Positions 11,611 to 18,364 of a DNA stretch of 18,364 bases are shown here, in pieces (the first letter of the stretch is position 1; every line of letters begins with the position of its first letter). The DNA comes from Acidobacteriota bacterium. Its GTDB lineage: Bacteria > Acidobacteriota > Polarisedimenticolia > QHYA01. The notes beneath the pieces were generated by a model, which was not told the DNA's origin, searched no databases, and saw only the letters and a program-made list of their open reading frames with translations. The stretch covers positions 1 to 18,364 of the forward strand of contig QHYA01000205.1 in NCBI GenBank assembly GCA_003223995.1, read 5' to 3'. The translations under genes were made by a program, and so were the position numbers.

Positions 11611-14022
11611 GTGAGCTTCCGCAGGCTTGCCGCGGAGACTGCGGCGAGCCTCCTGAGCGGGGCCCTCTTTGCTTCGGCCCTCCAACTGCCCGGATGCGGC
11701 CCTCTCTGCTGGATTGCCATTGTCCCCTGGGCTGTGCTCTACGGGCGGCCGGGAAGCCGGTCCAGCTTCCTTCCGGCCGTCCCCGGGATTCTCCTCTACA
11801 TCCTCATCGTCTGGAAGTCCCTGCTCAAGTACGGCGCGGTCTTCGCCGTCACGATCTCGATAGAGGCTCTGGTCATCTATGGAATGGCTCTCCTACTGCT
11901 GCGCGAGACGGGGCGCTGGTGGCCGTCATTACCGATCGCCTTCCGGCTTCCCGTGCTCTGGACGGCCATGGACTATCTGCTCGTCCGGTTCGAGTTCTTC
12001 CGCACACCGGTCTACTTCCTCCCCAACCCCATCGCCGACTGGCCCGTGCTCATCCAGATCGCGGATGTCTTCGGAGGGCTCTCGCTCGCCTTCCCGGTCG
12101 CAATGGTCAACGGCCTGGTCGCGGACACCTTGCTGCTGCTCTGGAGGCGCCGACGGGAAAGGGGAGAGACGCCCGGCCCACCGGTCCGGGCGGTCCTGGC
12201 AGCGGCCCTCACCACAGGAGCCCTGATCGCCGTCATGCTGCTGTACGGTCTGGCGCGCATCGACAGGACCGAGCCGATCCCGGGGCCGCGCGTGGCGCTC
12301 GTGCAGCCCGCCCTTACGCACATTGTCGGCTGGCCGATCGGCGTCCATGCCGAGGAGCTCTATCAGACCGCCCGCAACGTGCCGGCCGGCCAGGCAGACA
12401 TCGTGATGTGGCCGGAGAACTCCATCATGGACTTCTACGACCTCCCCCACCGCTACCTGGACGACCTGTCGTGGCTGGCGCAATCGCGCGGCGCTTCCAT
12501 CCTCTTCGGGGGGACGGGCCGGGCGAAGGGGGACACATTCCGGGGCACGAACCAGGCGGTGCTCCTGTCTCCGGAGGGGCGGATCGAGGGGACCTACTCG
12601 AAAATCGACGTCATTCCCTGGTCGGAATACCTCCCCTTCGAATCGTCGCTGTCCCGCTTCGCACCTTCTCTGAACCTCCTGCACATGGAGCTCGTGCATG
12701 ACACCCTGGGCTTCTTCCCAAAGGGGACCAGGGGCGACGGGATGTCCCTGTTCCCCTACTCATGGCAGAACCAACCTCTTCCCTTCGCCGTCATCCTCTG
12801 CTCGGAGAGCGGGATCCCCTCCCGCGCCCGCGAAGGGACCGCTCTCGGGGCCCGCTTTCTCGTGAACCTCACCAGCGAGGGGGAGGCCGGCTCGCTCCTG
12901 CACCGGAACATGCTCAGGATCTGCTCCCTGCGCGCCGTCGAGAACCGGCGTCCCATGGTCCGGGTGGGAAACACGGGCATCAGTTGCACCATCGACGAGA
13001 GCGGAAGGCTCCGGGACATCCTGAGGCGTGGCCCAAGCGGCGCCTTCATGGAGGAGGCCGGGGTGCTTGTGGCCCGCATCCCCCTGCCCGCACACCCTCC
13101 CCACCAGGCTCTCTACACCACTCTGGGAGATGTCTTCCCCCTCTCTTGCGTCGCGCTGTCCGGCTTCGCCGCCGCTGCGATCGCGCTCCGGCGCCGCCGC
13201 ATGCCTGGCCTGGCAGCCGCCGCAGCCCTCATGCTCGCGATTCCCCTGACGCTTGCAGGCTGTCGGGCGGCTGCTGCGCGCTCGCCCCTCGATTTTCCAT
13301 CGGCCCTGCATCAGGGCGTCTCGGCTTTCCAGGAGGGGCGCTACGGTCTCGCACTGAAGTCCCTGGGACATGCCGCGGACATCGCTCCGGAGGAAAAGGA
13401 GCCCTACCGGTACATCGCCGAGATCCTGCGCCGGCGGCGGAAGCCATTTCAGGGCTATCGGTTCTTTCAAGCGCGCAGGCGCGTGGCCGAAACGATCCCG
13501 GAGGTCGCGAGCTACCTCGGGTATTTTCAGGCGGAGACCCACCAGAAGGCCGCCGCCGCCGTGACCTTGAGCCGTTCGCTGGAACAGGATCCCGATCAAC
13601 GCGCCGGGCTGCTCACGTTTGCTCGGTTGATGTTCGAGTCGAACCGCGCGGCGATGCTGCTCCCCTACCTGGAAAGGTATCTCCGGATTCATCCCGACGA
13701 CCGGCCGGTCGTAAGATCGCTCGGGGAGGCGCTGCTGGCCGCGAACCAACTCGAGAGCGCCAGAAAAGTCCTCGACGGGCTCCTCTCGGCCTCTCCGGAG
13801 GATGCGGAGGCGCTGCGGTTGAGGGGCGTGCTCAGCCTCGCCGAGGGTCGTCTGGAGGAGGCCACCGGTTTCATGGACGCATCGGCCCGGGCGGACCCGA
13901 AGAGCCTCGAGACCCGCTACAACCAGGCACGGATCGCTCTCAGGCTCGGAGATTTCGAGAGGGCTCGGGGGGCCATCGACGGCCTCCACCAACTCGAAAA
14001 GCGGGGTGAGTTCCACCCGTGA
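11611..14022 (+). CDS. Apolipoprotein N-acyltransferase-like protein fused to a TPR domain, copy 1
   Basis: 803 aa from GTG 11611. Residues 1-215 contain about six hydrophobic segments as in Lnt. Residues 225-495 are a nitrilase-fold domain with the Lnt triad: Glu269 (WPEN), Lys331 (YSKIDVIP) and Cys397 (ILCSES), plus Glu339 in WSEYLPF. Lnt transfers an acyl chain from phospholipid to the N-terminal Cys of lipoproteins on the periplasmic face. Two features differ from E. coli Lnt: the Tyr after the catalytic Cys is Ser, and the usual QGN after the first strand is QPA. After a hydrophobic helix (507-525) and RRRR (527-530) comes a second hydrophobic stretch ending LTLAGC (Cys551), very like an internal type II signal peptide. 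Residues about 565-800 are TPR repeats, presumably periplasmic. It overlaps the next gene by GTGA. Whether it is a true Lnt or acts on a special substrate is open. Confidence 0.88.
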   Translation: MSFRRLAAETAASLLSGALFASALQLPGCGPLCWIAIVPWAVLYGRPGSRSSFLPAVPGILLYILIVWKSLLKYGAVFAVTISIEALVIYGMALLLLRETGRWWPSLPIAFRLPVLWTAMDYLLVRFEFFRTPVYFLPNPIADWPVLIQIADVFGGLSLAFPVAMVNGLVADTLLLLWRRRRERGETPGPPVRAVLAAALTTGALIAVMLLYGLARIDRTEPIPGPRVALVQPALTHIVGWPIGVHAEELYQTARNVPAGQADIVMWPENSIMDFYDLPHRYLDDLSWLAQSRGASILFGGTGRAKGDTFRGTNQAVLLSPEGRIEGTYSKIDVIPWSEYLPFESSLSRFAPSLNLLHMELVHDTLGFFPKGTRGDGMSLFPYSWQNQPLPFAVILCSESGIPSRAREGTALGARFLVNLTSEGEAGSLLHRNMLRICSLRAVENRRPMVRVGNTGISCTIDESGRLRDILRRGPSGAFMEEAGVLVARIPLPAHPPHQALYTTLGDVFPLSCVALSGFAAAAIALRRRRMPGLAAAAALMLAIPLTLAGCRAAAARSPLDFPSALHQGVSAFQEGRYGLALKSLGHAADIAPEEKEPYRYIAEILRRRRKPFQGYRFFQARRRVAETIPEVASYLGYFQAETHQKAAAAVTLSRSLEQDPDQRAGLLTFARLMFESNRAAMLLPYLERYLRIHPDDRPVVRSLGEALLAANQLESARKVLDGLLSASPEDAEALRLRGVLSLAEGRLEEATGFMDASARADPKSLETRYNQARIALRLGDFERARGAIDGLHQLEKRGEFHP

Positions 14023-16460
14023 ACCCAGAGGACGGAGTTGCCACTCGGTCCATGAAGCTGCGCCGGATCGCCATCGAAACCGCGGCGGGGCTGCTCGGAG
14101 GTGCGCTCTATGCCGCGGCCCTGGCCGGTCCCTGCGGACCCCTTTGCTGGCTCGCCCTGGTGCCGTGGGCGATCCTCTACGGCCGTCCTGGCTCGCGGAC
14201 GAGCATCGCAGCAGCGGCGCCCGGGATCGTCCTCTACATTCTGATGGCGTGGCGTTCTCTGCTCGATTACGGAGTGTTCTTCGCTCTCATCATCTCCCTG
14301 GAGGCGTTGCTCTACTACGGCGGCGTGCTCGCGCTGCTGAGGGCCACAAGCAGGTGGATGCCGCGGGTGCCGATCGCTCTGCGGCTTCCCGTGCTCTGGA
14401 CGGCCATGGATTATCTGTTCGTCCGGTTCGAAGTCTTCCGCGGTGCGCTCTTCTTCCTGCCGAATCCCCTCGCGGACTGGCCCGTCCTCATCCAGATCGC
14501 CGATATCGCCGGCGGTCTCGCTCTCGCTTTTCCCCTCGCGATGGTCAACGGTCTGGCCGCCGACCTGCTGCTGCTCCTCTGGGGCCGCCGCTCCCCCCTG
14601 CCCGCGGCTCCGTCCCGCCGGACGATCGGCGCGACCGCCGGTGCGACGATCGCCCTCCTCGCCGGGATCGTCGCCTACGGGCTGGCCCGCATCGACCGCT
14701 TCGAACCGCCGAACGGCCCTCGGATCGCCCTCCTCCAGCCCGACCTGCCTCACATCGTGGGGCGGCCGCTCGGGCTCTACATCGACGAGCTTTACCAGAC
14801 ATGCCAGAGGGTGCCCGCCGGCGCGGCCGACCTCGTGATATGGCCGGAGAACTCCGTTCTCGACTTCTACGACCGGCCGAACTTCTACCTGCACGATCTG
14901 ACCTGGATGGCCCGCTCGCGCCAGAGCCATGTTCTGTTCGGCGCGCTGGGAAGGGCGAAAGTGGACCCTTTCCGCAGCACGGACAGCGCGCTGCTGCTGT
15001 CCCCGGAAGGGCGCATCGAGGGGCATTACGAGAAGATCGACCTCATCCCCTGGGCAGAGTACTTCCCCTTCGAATCACTCCTGTCGCGCATCGCCCCCTG
15101 GCTGAACATCCTCCACGTCAAGGCGCTGGTCGGTTTGCAGGGCTACTTCCCGACGGGAACGGCCGGGGAGAAGGCGACTCTCTTCCCCTACGCGTGGCAG
15201 GGGCGGCCCCTCCCCTTCGGCGTCGTGATCTGCTCGGAAGCGGGGATACCCGGCCGGGCTCGTTCGGAGGCCGCCCTGGGGGCCAATTTCCTCGTCAACC
15301 TCGTCAGCGAGGGAGAGGCGGGGGGGTACCTCCGCCGCAACATGCTGAGGGTCTGTTCGCTGAGAGCCGTGGAGAACCGTCGCCCGTTCGTGCGCGTCGG
15401 CAACACGGGGATCACCTGCACGATCGACGAAAGCGGCAGGCCGCGCGATATTCTGAGCGGGGAGAGGACCGGCGCGGAGTTCAACGAGCCCGGGATTCTC
15501 CTGGCGCGCATCCCCCTTCCGTCGAGCCGGCGCCACGCTGGGTACACCGATCTGGGCGACATCCTTCCCGCCGTCTGCGCCCTGCTGGCCGTCCTCGCCC
15601 TGGCGAGAAGCATCCTTCCTCATCTGGGGCGGATCGGCGCGTTTCCGGCCCTCCTGTTCTGTCTCGCTCTGCTCGCCGCGGCCGTGACGATGCCGGGATG
15701 CTTGGGTATTCTCCGTCATGGCAGGGGCGATTTCGATTCCATCTTCGAGAGAGGAGTCACCGCTTTCAAGGAGGGGCGGGACAATGTCGCGCTGGGCGCC
15801 CTGGAACGAGCGACGAGACTCTCGCCCAAACGCGTCGAACCATACCGCTACATCGCGGAGATCCTGCGCCGTCAGAAGCAGTCTCTGCATGGCTACCGTT
15901 TCTTCGAGAAGCGCCGCGATCTCGCGCGGACCGAGCCGGAAATCTCCGCCTACCTCGGGTACTTCCAGCAGGAGCTGTACCAGAAGAGCGCCGCGGTCGA
16001 GAGCTTCCGGCACGCGCTGGACGAGGATCCCGGCCAGAGGCTCGCTCTGCTGTGGCTGTCCGTGCTGCTGCGCGATTCCAACCAGCCGGCCCTTCTTTTC
16101 CCCTACCTGGACCGCTACCTCCAGCTCCATCCCGACGATCGTGAGGTGCAGGGGCTTCTGGGGGAGGCGCTGCTGGATCAGGGGCGCGGGGACGAGGCGG
16201 GCACGATCTTCGACGCCATCCTCGAGAAGTCTCCCGAGGACCCGGACGCTCTCCGGCTCAAGGGGATGCTCCGGCTCTCGCTTGGACGCCTCGAGGAGGC
16301 CGGGATGCTCATGGCCAGATCGGCCCGCGCCGACCCTGAGAGTGTCGTCACACGCTACAACCAGGCGCGGATTGCCCTGATGCTCGGAGATATGCAAGGA
16401 TGCCTCCGAGCCATCGAGGCGCTGCACGAACTGGAAAAGAAAGGGAACCTCCACCAATGA
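14019..16460 (+). CDS. Apolipoprotein N-acyltransferase-like protein fused to a TPR domain, copy 2
   Basis: Tandem paralogue of the preceding gene, collinear over its whole length. From GTG 14019 it is 813 aa, with the triad at Glu277 (WPEN), Lys339 (YEKIDLIP) and Cys405 (VICSEA). The Tyr-to-Ser change after Cys is shared. The hydrophobic segment before the TPR part ends VTMPGC (Cys561), a poorer lipobox than copy 1 because Pro sits at -2. The TPR region keeps signature stretches seen in copy 1, such as EPYRYIAEILRR and TRYNQARIAL. I list GTG 14019 because GTGA overlap matches the coupling style here, and GGGGTGAG precedes it. ATG 14052 (MKLRRIAIETAAG) aligns better with the start of copy 1 and is a serious alternative. 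Its stop overlaps the HEAT gene (ATGA). The retained triad in both copies argues that neither is decaying. Confidence 0.88.
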   Translation: MNPEDGVATRSMKLRRIAIETAAGLLGGALYAAALAGPCGPLCWLALVPWAILYGRPGSRTSIAAAAPGIVLYILMAWRSLLDYGVFFALIISLEALLYYGGVLALLRATSRWMPRVPIALRLPVLWTAMDYLFVRFEVFRGALFFLPNPLADWPVLIQIADIAGGLALAFPLAMVNGLAADLLLLLWGRRSPLPAAPSRRTIGATAGATIALLAGIVAYGLARIDRFEPPNGPRIALLQPDLPHIVGRPLGLYIDELYQTCQRVPAGAADLVIWPENSVLDFYDRPNFYLHDLTWMARSRQSHVLFGALGRAKVDPFRSTDSALLLSPEGRIEGHYEKIDLIPWAEYFPFESLLSRIAPWLNILHVKALVGLQGYFPTGTAGEKATLFPYAWQGRPLPFGVVICSEAGIPGRARSEAALGANFLVNLVSEGEAGGYLRRNMLRVCSLRAVENRRPFVRVGNTGITCTIDESGRPRDILSGERTGAEFNEPGILLARIPLPSSRRHAGYTDLGDILPAVCALLAVLALARSILPHLGRIGAFPALLFCLALLAAAVTMPGCLGILRHGRGDFDSIFERGVTAFKEGRDNVALGALERATRLSPKRVEPYRYIAEILRRQKQSLHGYRFFEKRRDLARTEPEISAYLGYFQQELYQKSAAVESFRHALDEDPGQRLALLWLSVLLRDSNQPALLFPYLDRYLQLHPDDREVQGLLGEALLDQGRGDEAGTIFDAILEKSPEDPDALRLKGMLRLSLGRLEEAGMLMARSARADPESVVTRYNQARIALMLGDMQGCLRAIEALHELEKKGNLHQ

Positions 16461-18103
16461 GAATTCCGATGCGACTTCCCGGAAGCTTCGTGGCGTGGGT
16501 GGCCCTGGCCTGGCTTGCCGCCGTGCTTGCCATCGCCGCAGACCCATCGTCTGGGGCGGGGGCGCTGGCCGAGGAGGCGGCTGCCCATCCGGAATCCGCT
16601 GCGATCGCTGCCCTTCGCGCCCGCCTCGGTTCCGGCGATGTTCACACGCGCCTGCTGGCGGTGCAGGAGATCGGCAGGACGGCGGGGGAGGAGGGTCTCC
16701 CGTTGCTGCAGCTGGCGCTTTCCGACCCGGAAGAGGGGGTCCGGGCAGCGGCGGTGTCCTACTACGCGAAGACGGTCGGACCGGTGTGCATTCCCCTCCT
16801 CACGCCGCTCGCGAAGGACAAGTCCACCGCGGTGATTCATGAGATCCTCAGCGCGCTCGATGAATGGCGAACGCCGGAAGCGACGTCGCTTTTCCTGGAG
16901 ATCTTGAAAGACGGACCGCCCACGCTCCGGTCTTACGCGATCGGCCTCCTCGAGGGATGGGACGACCCGCAGATCGTTCCTGTGGTCTTGGAGCTGGCCC
17001 GTTCCGATCCCAGTCCCCTCGTTCGCAGGGGGGCACTCTATGTCCTCCGGCACATGAAAAACGCGGAGGCCCTCGACCTGTCCAAGGGAATCGTCGCGAA
17101 CCAAGGGGACTATCTCGTGCGAGAGGCCGCGGCGCAATACCTCGTCTTCCTCGGCTGCGACGTGGCACGGCCCATCCTGGTGCCGGCGCTGGCAGACAAG
17201 GACGCAGGATTTCGCGAGGCTGTCGCGACGAGCCTCGCGAACAACTGCGGCGAGTCGGTCGTCCCGGACTTCGTTCAGATGCTGAAGTGGGAGGCGGAGG
17301 CCGTAAAGCCGGAACGTGCGGGAAACCCCGCGGAGGCCGGGAAGCCCGCGCAGACAGCCAAGTCGCCGCCGCCGACTGACAGCATGAAGGTGACGGCCCT
17401 GCGGTTGTTCAGCCGGTTTGCCTCTCCCGCCGCCCGGGAAGGGATCGTGCGGCTGCTTTCCGACCCGAACCCCACGGTCCGACGCTTCGCCGTGTCCGCC
17501 CTGGCAAAGCTGGGAGGATCGGACCTCAGGCGCGTTCTTTCCCCCCTGTTCAAGGACCAGGATCCCATCGTGCGCAGCGCGGCGATCGAGACCCTGGGGG
17601 ATCACCCTGACAAGGAAGCGACGCCGCTGGCGGTGGCCGCGCTATCAGACGCCGCTCTGGATGTCCGGCTGACCGCTCTGCGCGCGCTCGGCAAGTCTCG
17701 GGATCGGAAGGCGACAGCTCCGGTCTCCAAGCTGCTGCTCGACAAGGACCCGCTGATCCGCAGCGAGGCCGCAGCGACGCTCGGGTTGATCGGCGACCCC
17801 GATGCCTTGCCGTCGCTGATCGGAGTTGCCGGCGACCCGGACACGCTCGTGAAGGAGCGCGTTGCCCAGGCCTTGGGAGGACTGCCAACCGAGACGGCGC
17901 TGGAACCGCTCAAGAAGCTCTCCGGCGATGGGGACCCGGAGGTTCGGCTAGCGGCCGTCCAGTCCCTTGGAACGATTGGGAGCCCGCGTGCGAGGGAGAC
18001 GCTCGAGTCGGCCTTGAAGGATGCAGACTCTCGTGTGCGAGCCGCGGCGCGGGAGGCCCTCGCGCATCTTTCTCCTCCCTCAGGGAAAAACCCCCGGCCC
18101 TAG
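16457..18103 (+). CDS. Secreted HEAT-repeat protein
   Basis: 548 aa. Residues 1-27 form a Sec signal peptide (MRIPMRLPGSFVAWVALAWL, then AAVLAIA, cleavage likely before ADP); there is no lipobox. The rest is HEAT-like/PBS-lyase-type repeats of about 30 residues, with recurring patterns such as LLSDPNPTVRRFAVSALAKLG, LLLDKDPLIRSEAAATLGLIG and LSGDGDPEVRLAAVQSLGTIG. A low-complexity Pro/Ala/Lys linker (about 283-309) splits the repeats into two blocks. HEAT solenoids are protein-protein scaffolds with no enzymatic role implied. ATG 16457 overlaps the stop of Lnt copy 2 (ATGA); earlier in-frame codons overlap that gene and are not used. Co-translation with the Lnt-TPR proteins suggests it works with them in the periplasm, perhaps as a scaffold or substrate partner. 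Bilin-lyase activity is not supported. Confidence 0.87.
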   Translation: MRIPMRLPGSFVAWVALAWLAAVLAIAADPSSGAGALAEEAAAHPESAAIAALRARLGSGDVHTRLLAVQEIGRTAGEEGLPLLQLALSDPEEGVRAAAVSYYAKTVGPVCIPLLTPLAKDKSTAVIHEILSALDEWRTPEATSLFLEILKDGPPTLRSYAIGLLEGWDDPQIVPVVLELARSDPSPLVRRGALYVLRHMKNAEALDLSKGIVANQGDYLVREAAAQYLVFLGCDVARPILVPALADKDAGFREAVATSLANNCGESVVPDFVQMLKWEAEAVKPERAGNPAEAGKPAQTAKSPPPTDSMKVTALRLFSRFASPAAREGIVRLLSDPNPTVRRFAVSALAKLGGSDLRRVLSPLFKDQDPIVRSAAIETLGDHPDKEATPLAVAALSDAALDVRLTALRALGKSRDRKATAPVSKLLLDKDPLIRSEAAATLGLIGDPDALPSLIGVAGDPDTLVKERVAQALGGLPTETALEPLKKLSGDGDPEVRLAAVQSLGTIGSPRARETLESALKDADSRVRAAAREALAHLSPPSGKNPRP

Positions 18104-18133
18104 CTCATCTGCCAGAAGCTGGATCTCCCCATC

Positions 18134-18364
18134 TCAAGGGCACGGGGTCGTGTTCGGTCGCAGGGCGCCGTTGCTTCTCTTGCCCAGGTCCCCCTCCTTG
18201 CAGGCGTTCTTCTGCGAGACCAGGTAGTAGTAGGCGTTGCCCGAGGGGGTCGGAACCGCCGTGTCCGTCGCCGTGGTCGTCGTCGTCGTGGTGAAGCAGG
18301 TGTGGTTGTACGTCCCCCCGTGCAGCACCGAGGTGGTTCCCCGGTAAACCTGATGCCGGTTCAC
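18134..18364 (-). CDS. C-terminus of a secreted protein, partial
   Basis: The last 76 codons of a minus-strand gene that enters from the right edge. The residues include a seven-Thr run, then GNAYYYLVSQKNACKEG, DLG..S.G..RPN..PCP and a stop. This Tyr/Leu/Val strand followed by N-A-C-x-E-G-x-L-G and a final Cys-Pro resembles the C-terminal beta domain (FN3-like) I associate with extracellular proteins of Acidobacteriota-like and Eisenbacteria-like genomes; that comparison is from memory. The two cysteines could form a disulfide. Nothing can be said about the main body of the protein. It converges with the HEAT gene, with only 30 bases between stops. Confidence 0.65.
   Translation of the reverse strand: MNRHQVYRGTTSVLHGGTYNHTCFTTTTTTTATDTAVPTPSGNAYYYLVSQKNACKEGDLGKRSNGALRPNTTPCP

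Larger units (their letters stand above)
11611..16460 (+). repeat. Tandem gene duplication of about 2.4 kb
   Basis: Two adjacent units (11611-14022 and 14052-16460) encode collinear proteins of 803 and 802 residues from their aligned starts. Nucleotide identity is still visible in places: the stretch CGGCTTCCCGTGCTCTGGAC occurs at 11944 and 14382 at the same relative place. Side chains have drifted throughout, so the duplication is not recent. Confidence 0.9.

Noticed and set aside
10668..11720. Long N-terminal extension of the pgsA/radical SAM frame to 11720 on the minus strand
   Set aside because: It lies antisense to the araC-type gene and the start of Lnt copy 1, has no conserved motif and no suitable start; it is a GC-rich shadow frame.
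14006..16144. Plus-strand open frame of 712 codons overlapping Lnt copy 2
   Set aside because: Arg/Pro/Gly-rich with no motifs; the alternative frame encodes a full Lnt-TPR paralogue.
16457..18103. Phycocyanobilin lyase function for the HEAT-repeat protein
   Set aside because: PBS-lyase HEAT repeats are a generic scaffold; there are no phycobiliprotein genes or other context for bilin chemistry.
18104..18133. Terminator between the convergent HEAT and secreted-protein genes
   Set aside because: Only a 4-bp CCAG/CTGG stem is seen and there is no T-run on either strand.
1..18364. CRISPR arrays, tRNA or rRNA genes, insertion sequences and phage genes
   Set aside because: No regularly spaced repeats, cloverleaf-like sequences, transposase or integrase motifs were found; the only large repeat is the lnt-like gene duplication.

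Overview
The window is one dense, GC-rich (roughly two-thirds G+C by eye) bacterial chromosomal segment. It looks Gram-negative: it has a lipoprotein signal sequence, two Lnt-type apolipoprotein N-acyltransferase homologues and periplasmic repeat proteins. The overlapping gene order, the TTG/GTG starts and a secreted-protein C-terminus ending in a 'YYYLV..KNAC.EG.LG..S.G..RPN..PCP' pattern resemble uncultured soil or sediment lineages such as Acidobacteriota, Eisenbacteria or Myxococcota. The phylum cannot be fixed from sequence alone. No tRNA, rRNA, CRISPR array, transposase or phage gene was seen.

Left part (1 to about 10,670), all on the minus strand, read from right to left: pgsA-like CDP-alcohol phosphatidyltransferase; B12-type radical SAM protein; a three-domain acyl-adenylating enzyme/ACP/PlsC acyltransferase; a stand-alone PlsC; thpR (RNA 2',3'-cyclic phosphodiesterase); plsY; gpsA (apparently missing its NAD-binding N-terminus); a CpsB/YwqE-type PHP phosphoesterase; a TPR lipoprotein; ftsY; and the first 57 codons of ribD. 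Most junctions overlap by 1-4 bases (ATGA, TTGA, TGATG), so translation is probably coupled. The core is glycerophospholipid assembly: G3P supply (GpsA), acylation (PlsY, PlsC, fusion enzyme) and head-group transfer (PgsA). A radical SAM enzyme sits between head-group and acyl-chain genes, which suggests lipid tailoring.

Middle (about 10,670-10,815): a divergent intergenic region with a candidate promoter on each strand, an 8-bp direct repeat and an imperfect hairpin.

Right part (10,815-18,103), plus strand: an AraC-family regulator with no recognisable sensor domain, then two tandem paralogues of about 800 aa, then a signal-peptide-bearing HEAT-repeat protein. Each paralogue is an Lnt-like membrane acyltransferase fused to a C-terminal TPR domain. 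The last three genes overlap by 4 bases (GTGA, ATGA). In both paralogues the acyltransferase and TPR parts are joined by a hydrophobic segment ending in a lipobox-like cysteine. It resembles an internal signal peptidase II signal, so these could be 'acyltransferase plus its own lipoprotein' polyproteins. This is the most novel-looking system here. A convergent secreted-protein gene enters from the right edge.

Two anomalies deserve raw-read checks. A run of ten G joins pgsA and the radical SAM gene in one frame, where nine G would give a clean ATGA stop/start. gpsA lacks the Rossmann GxGxxG segment although it keeps a good ribosome-binding site.
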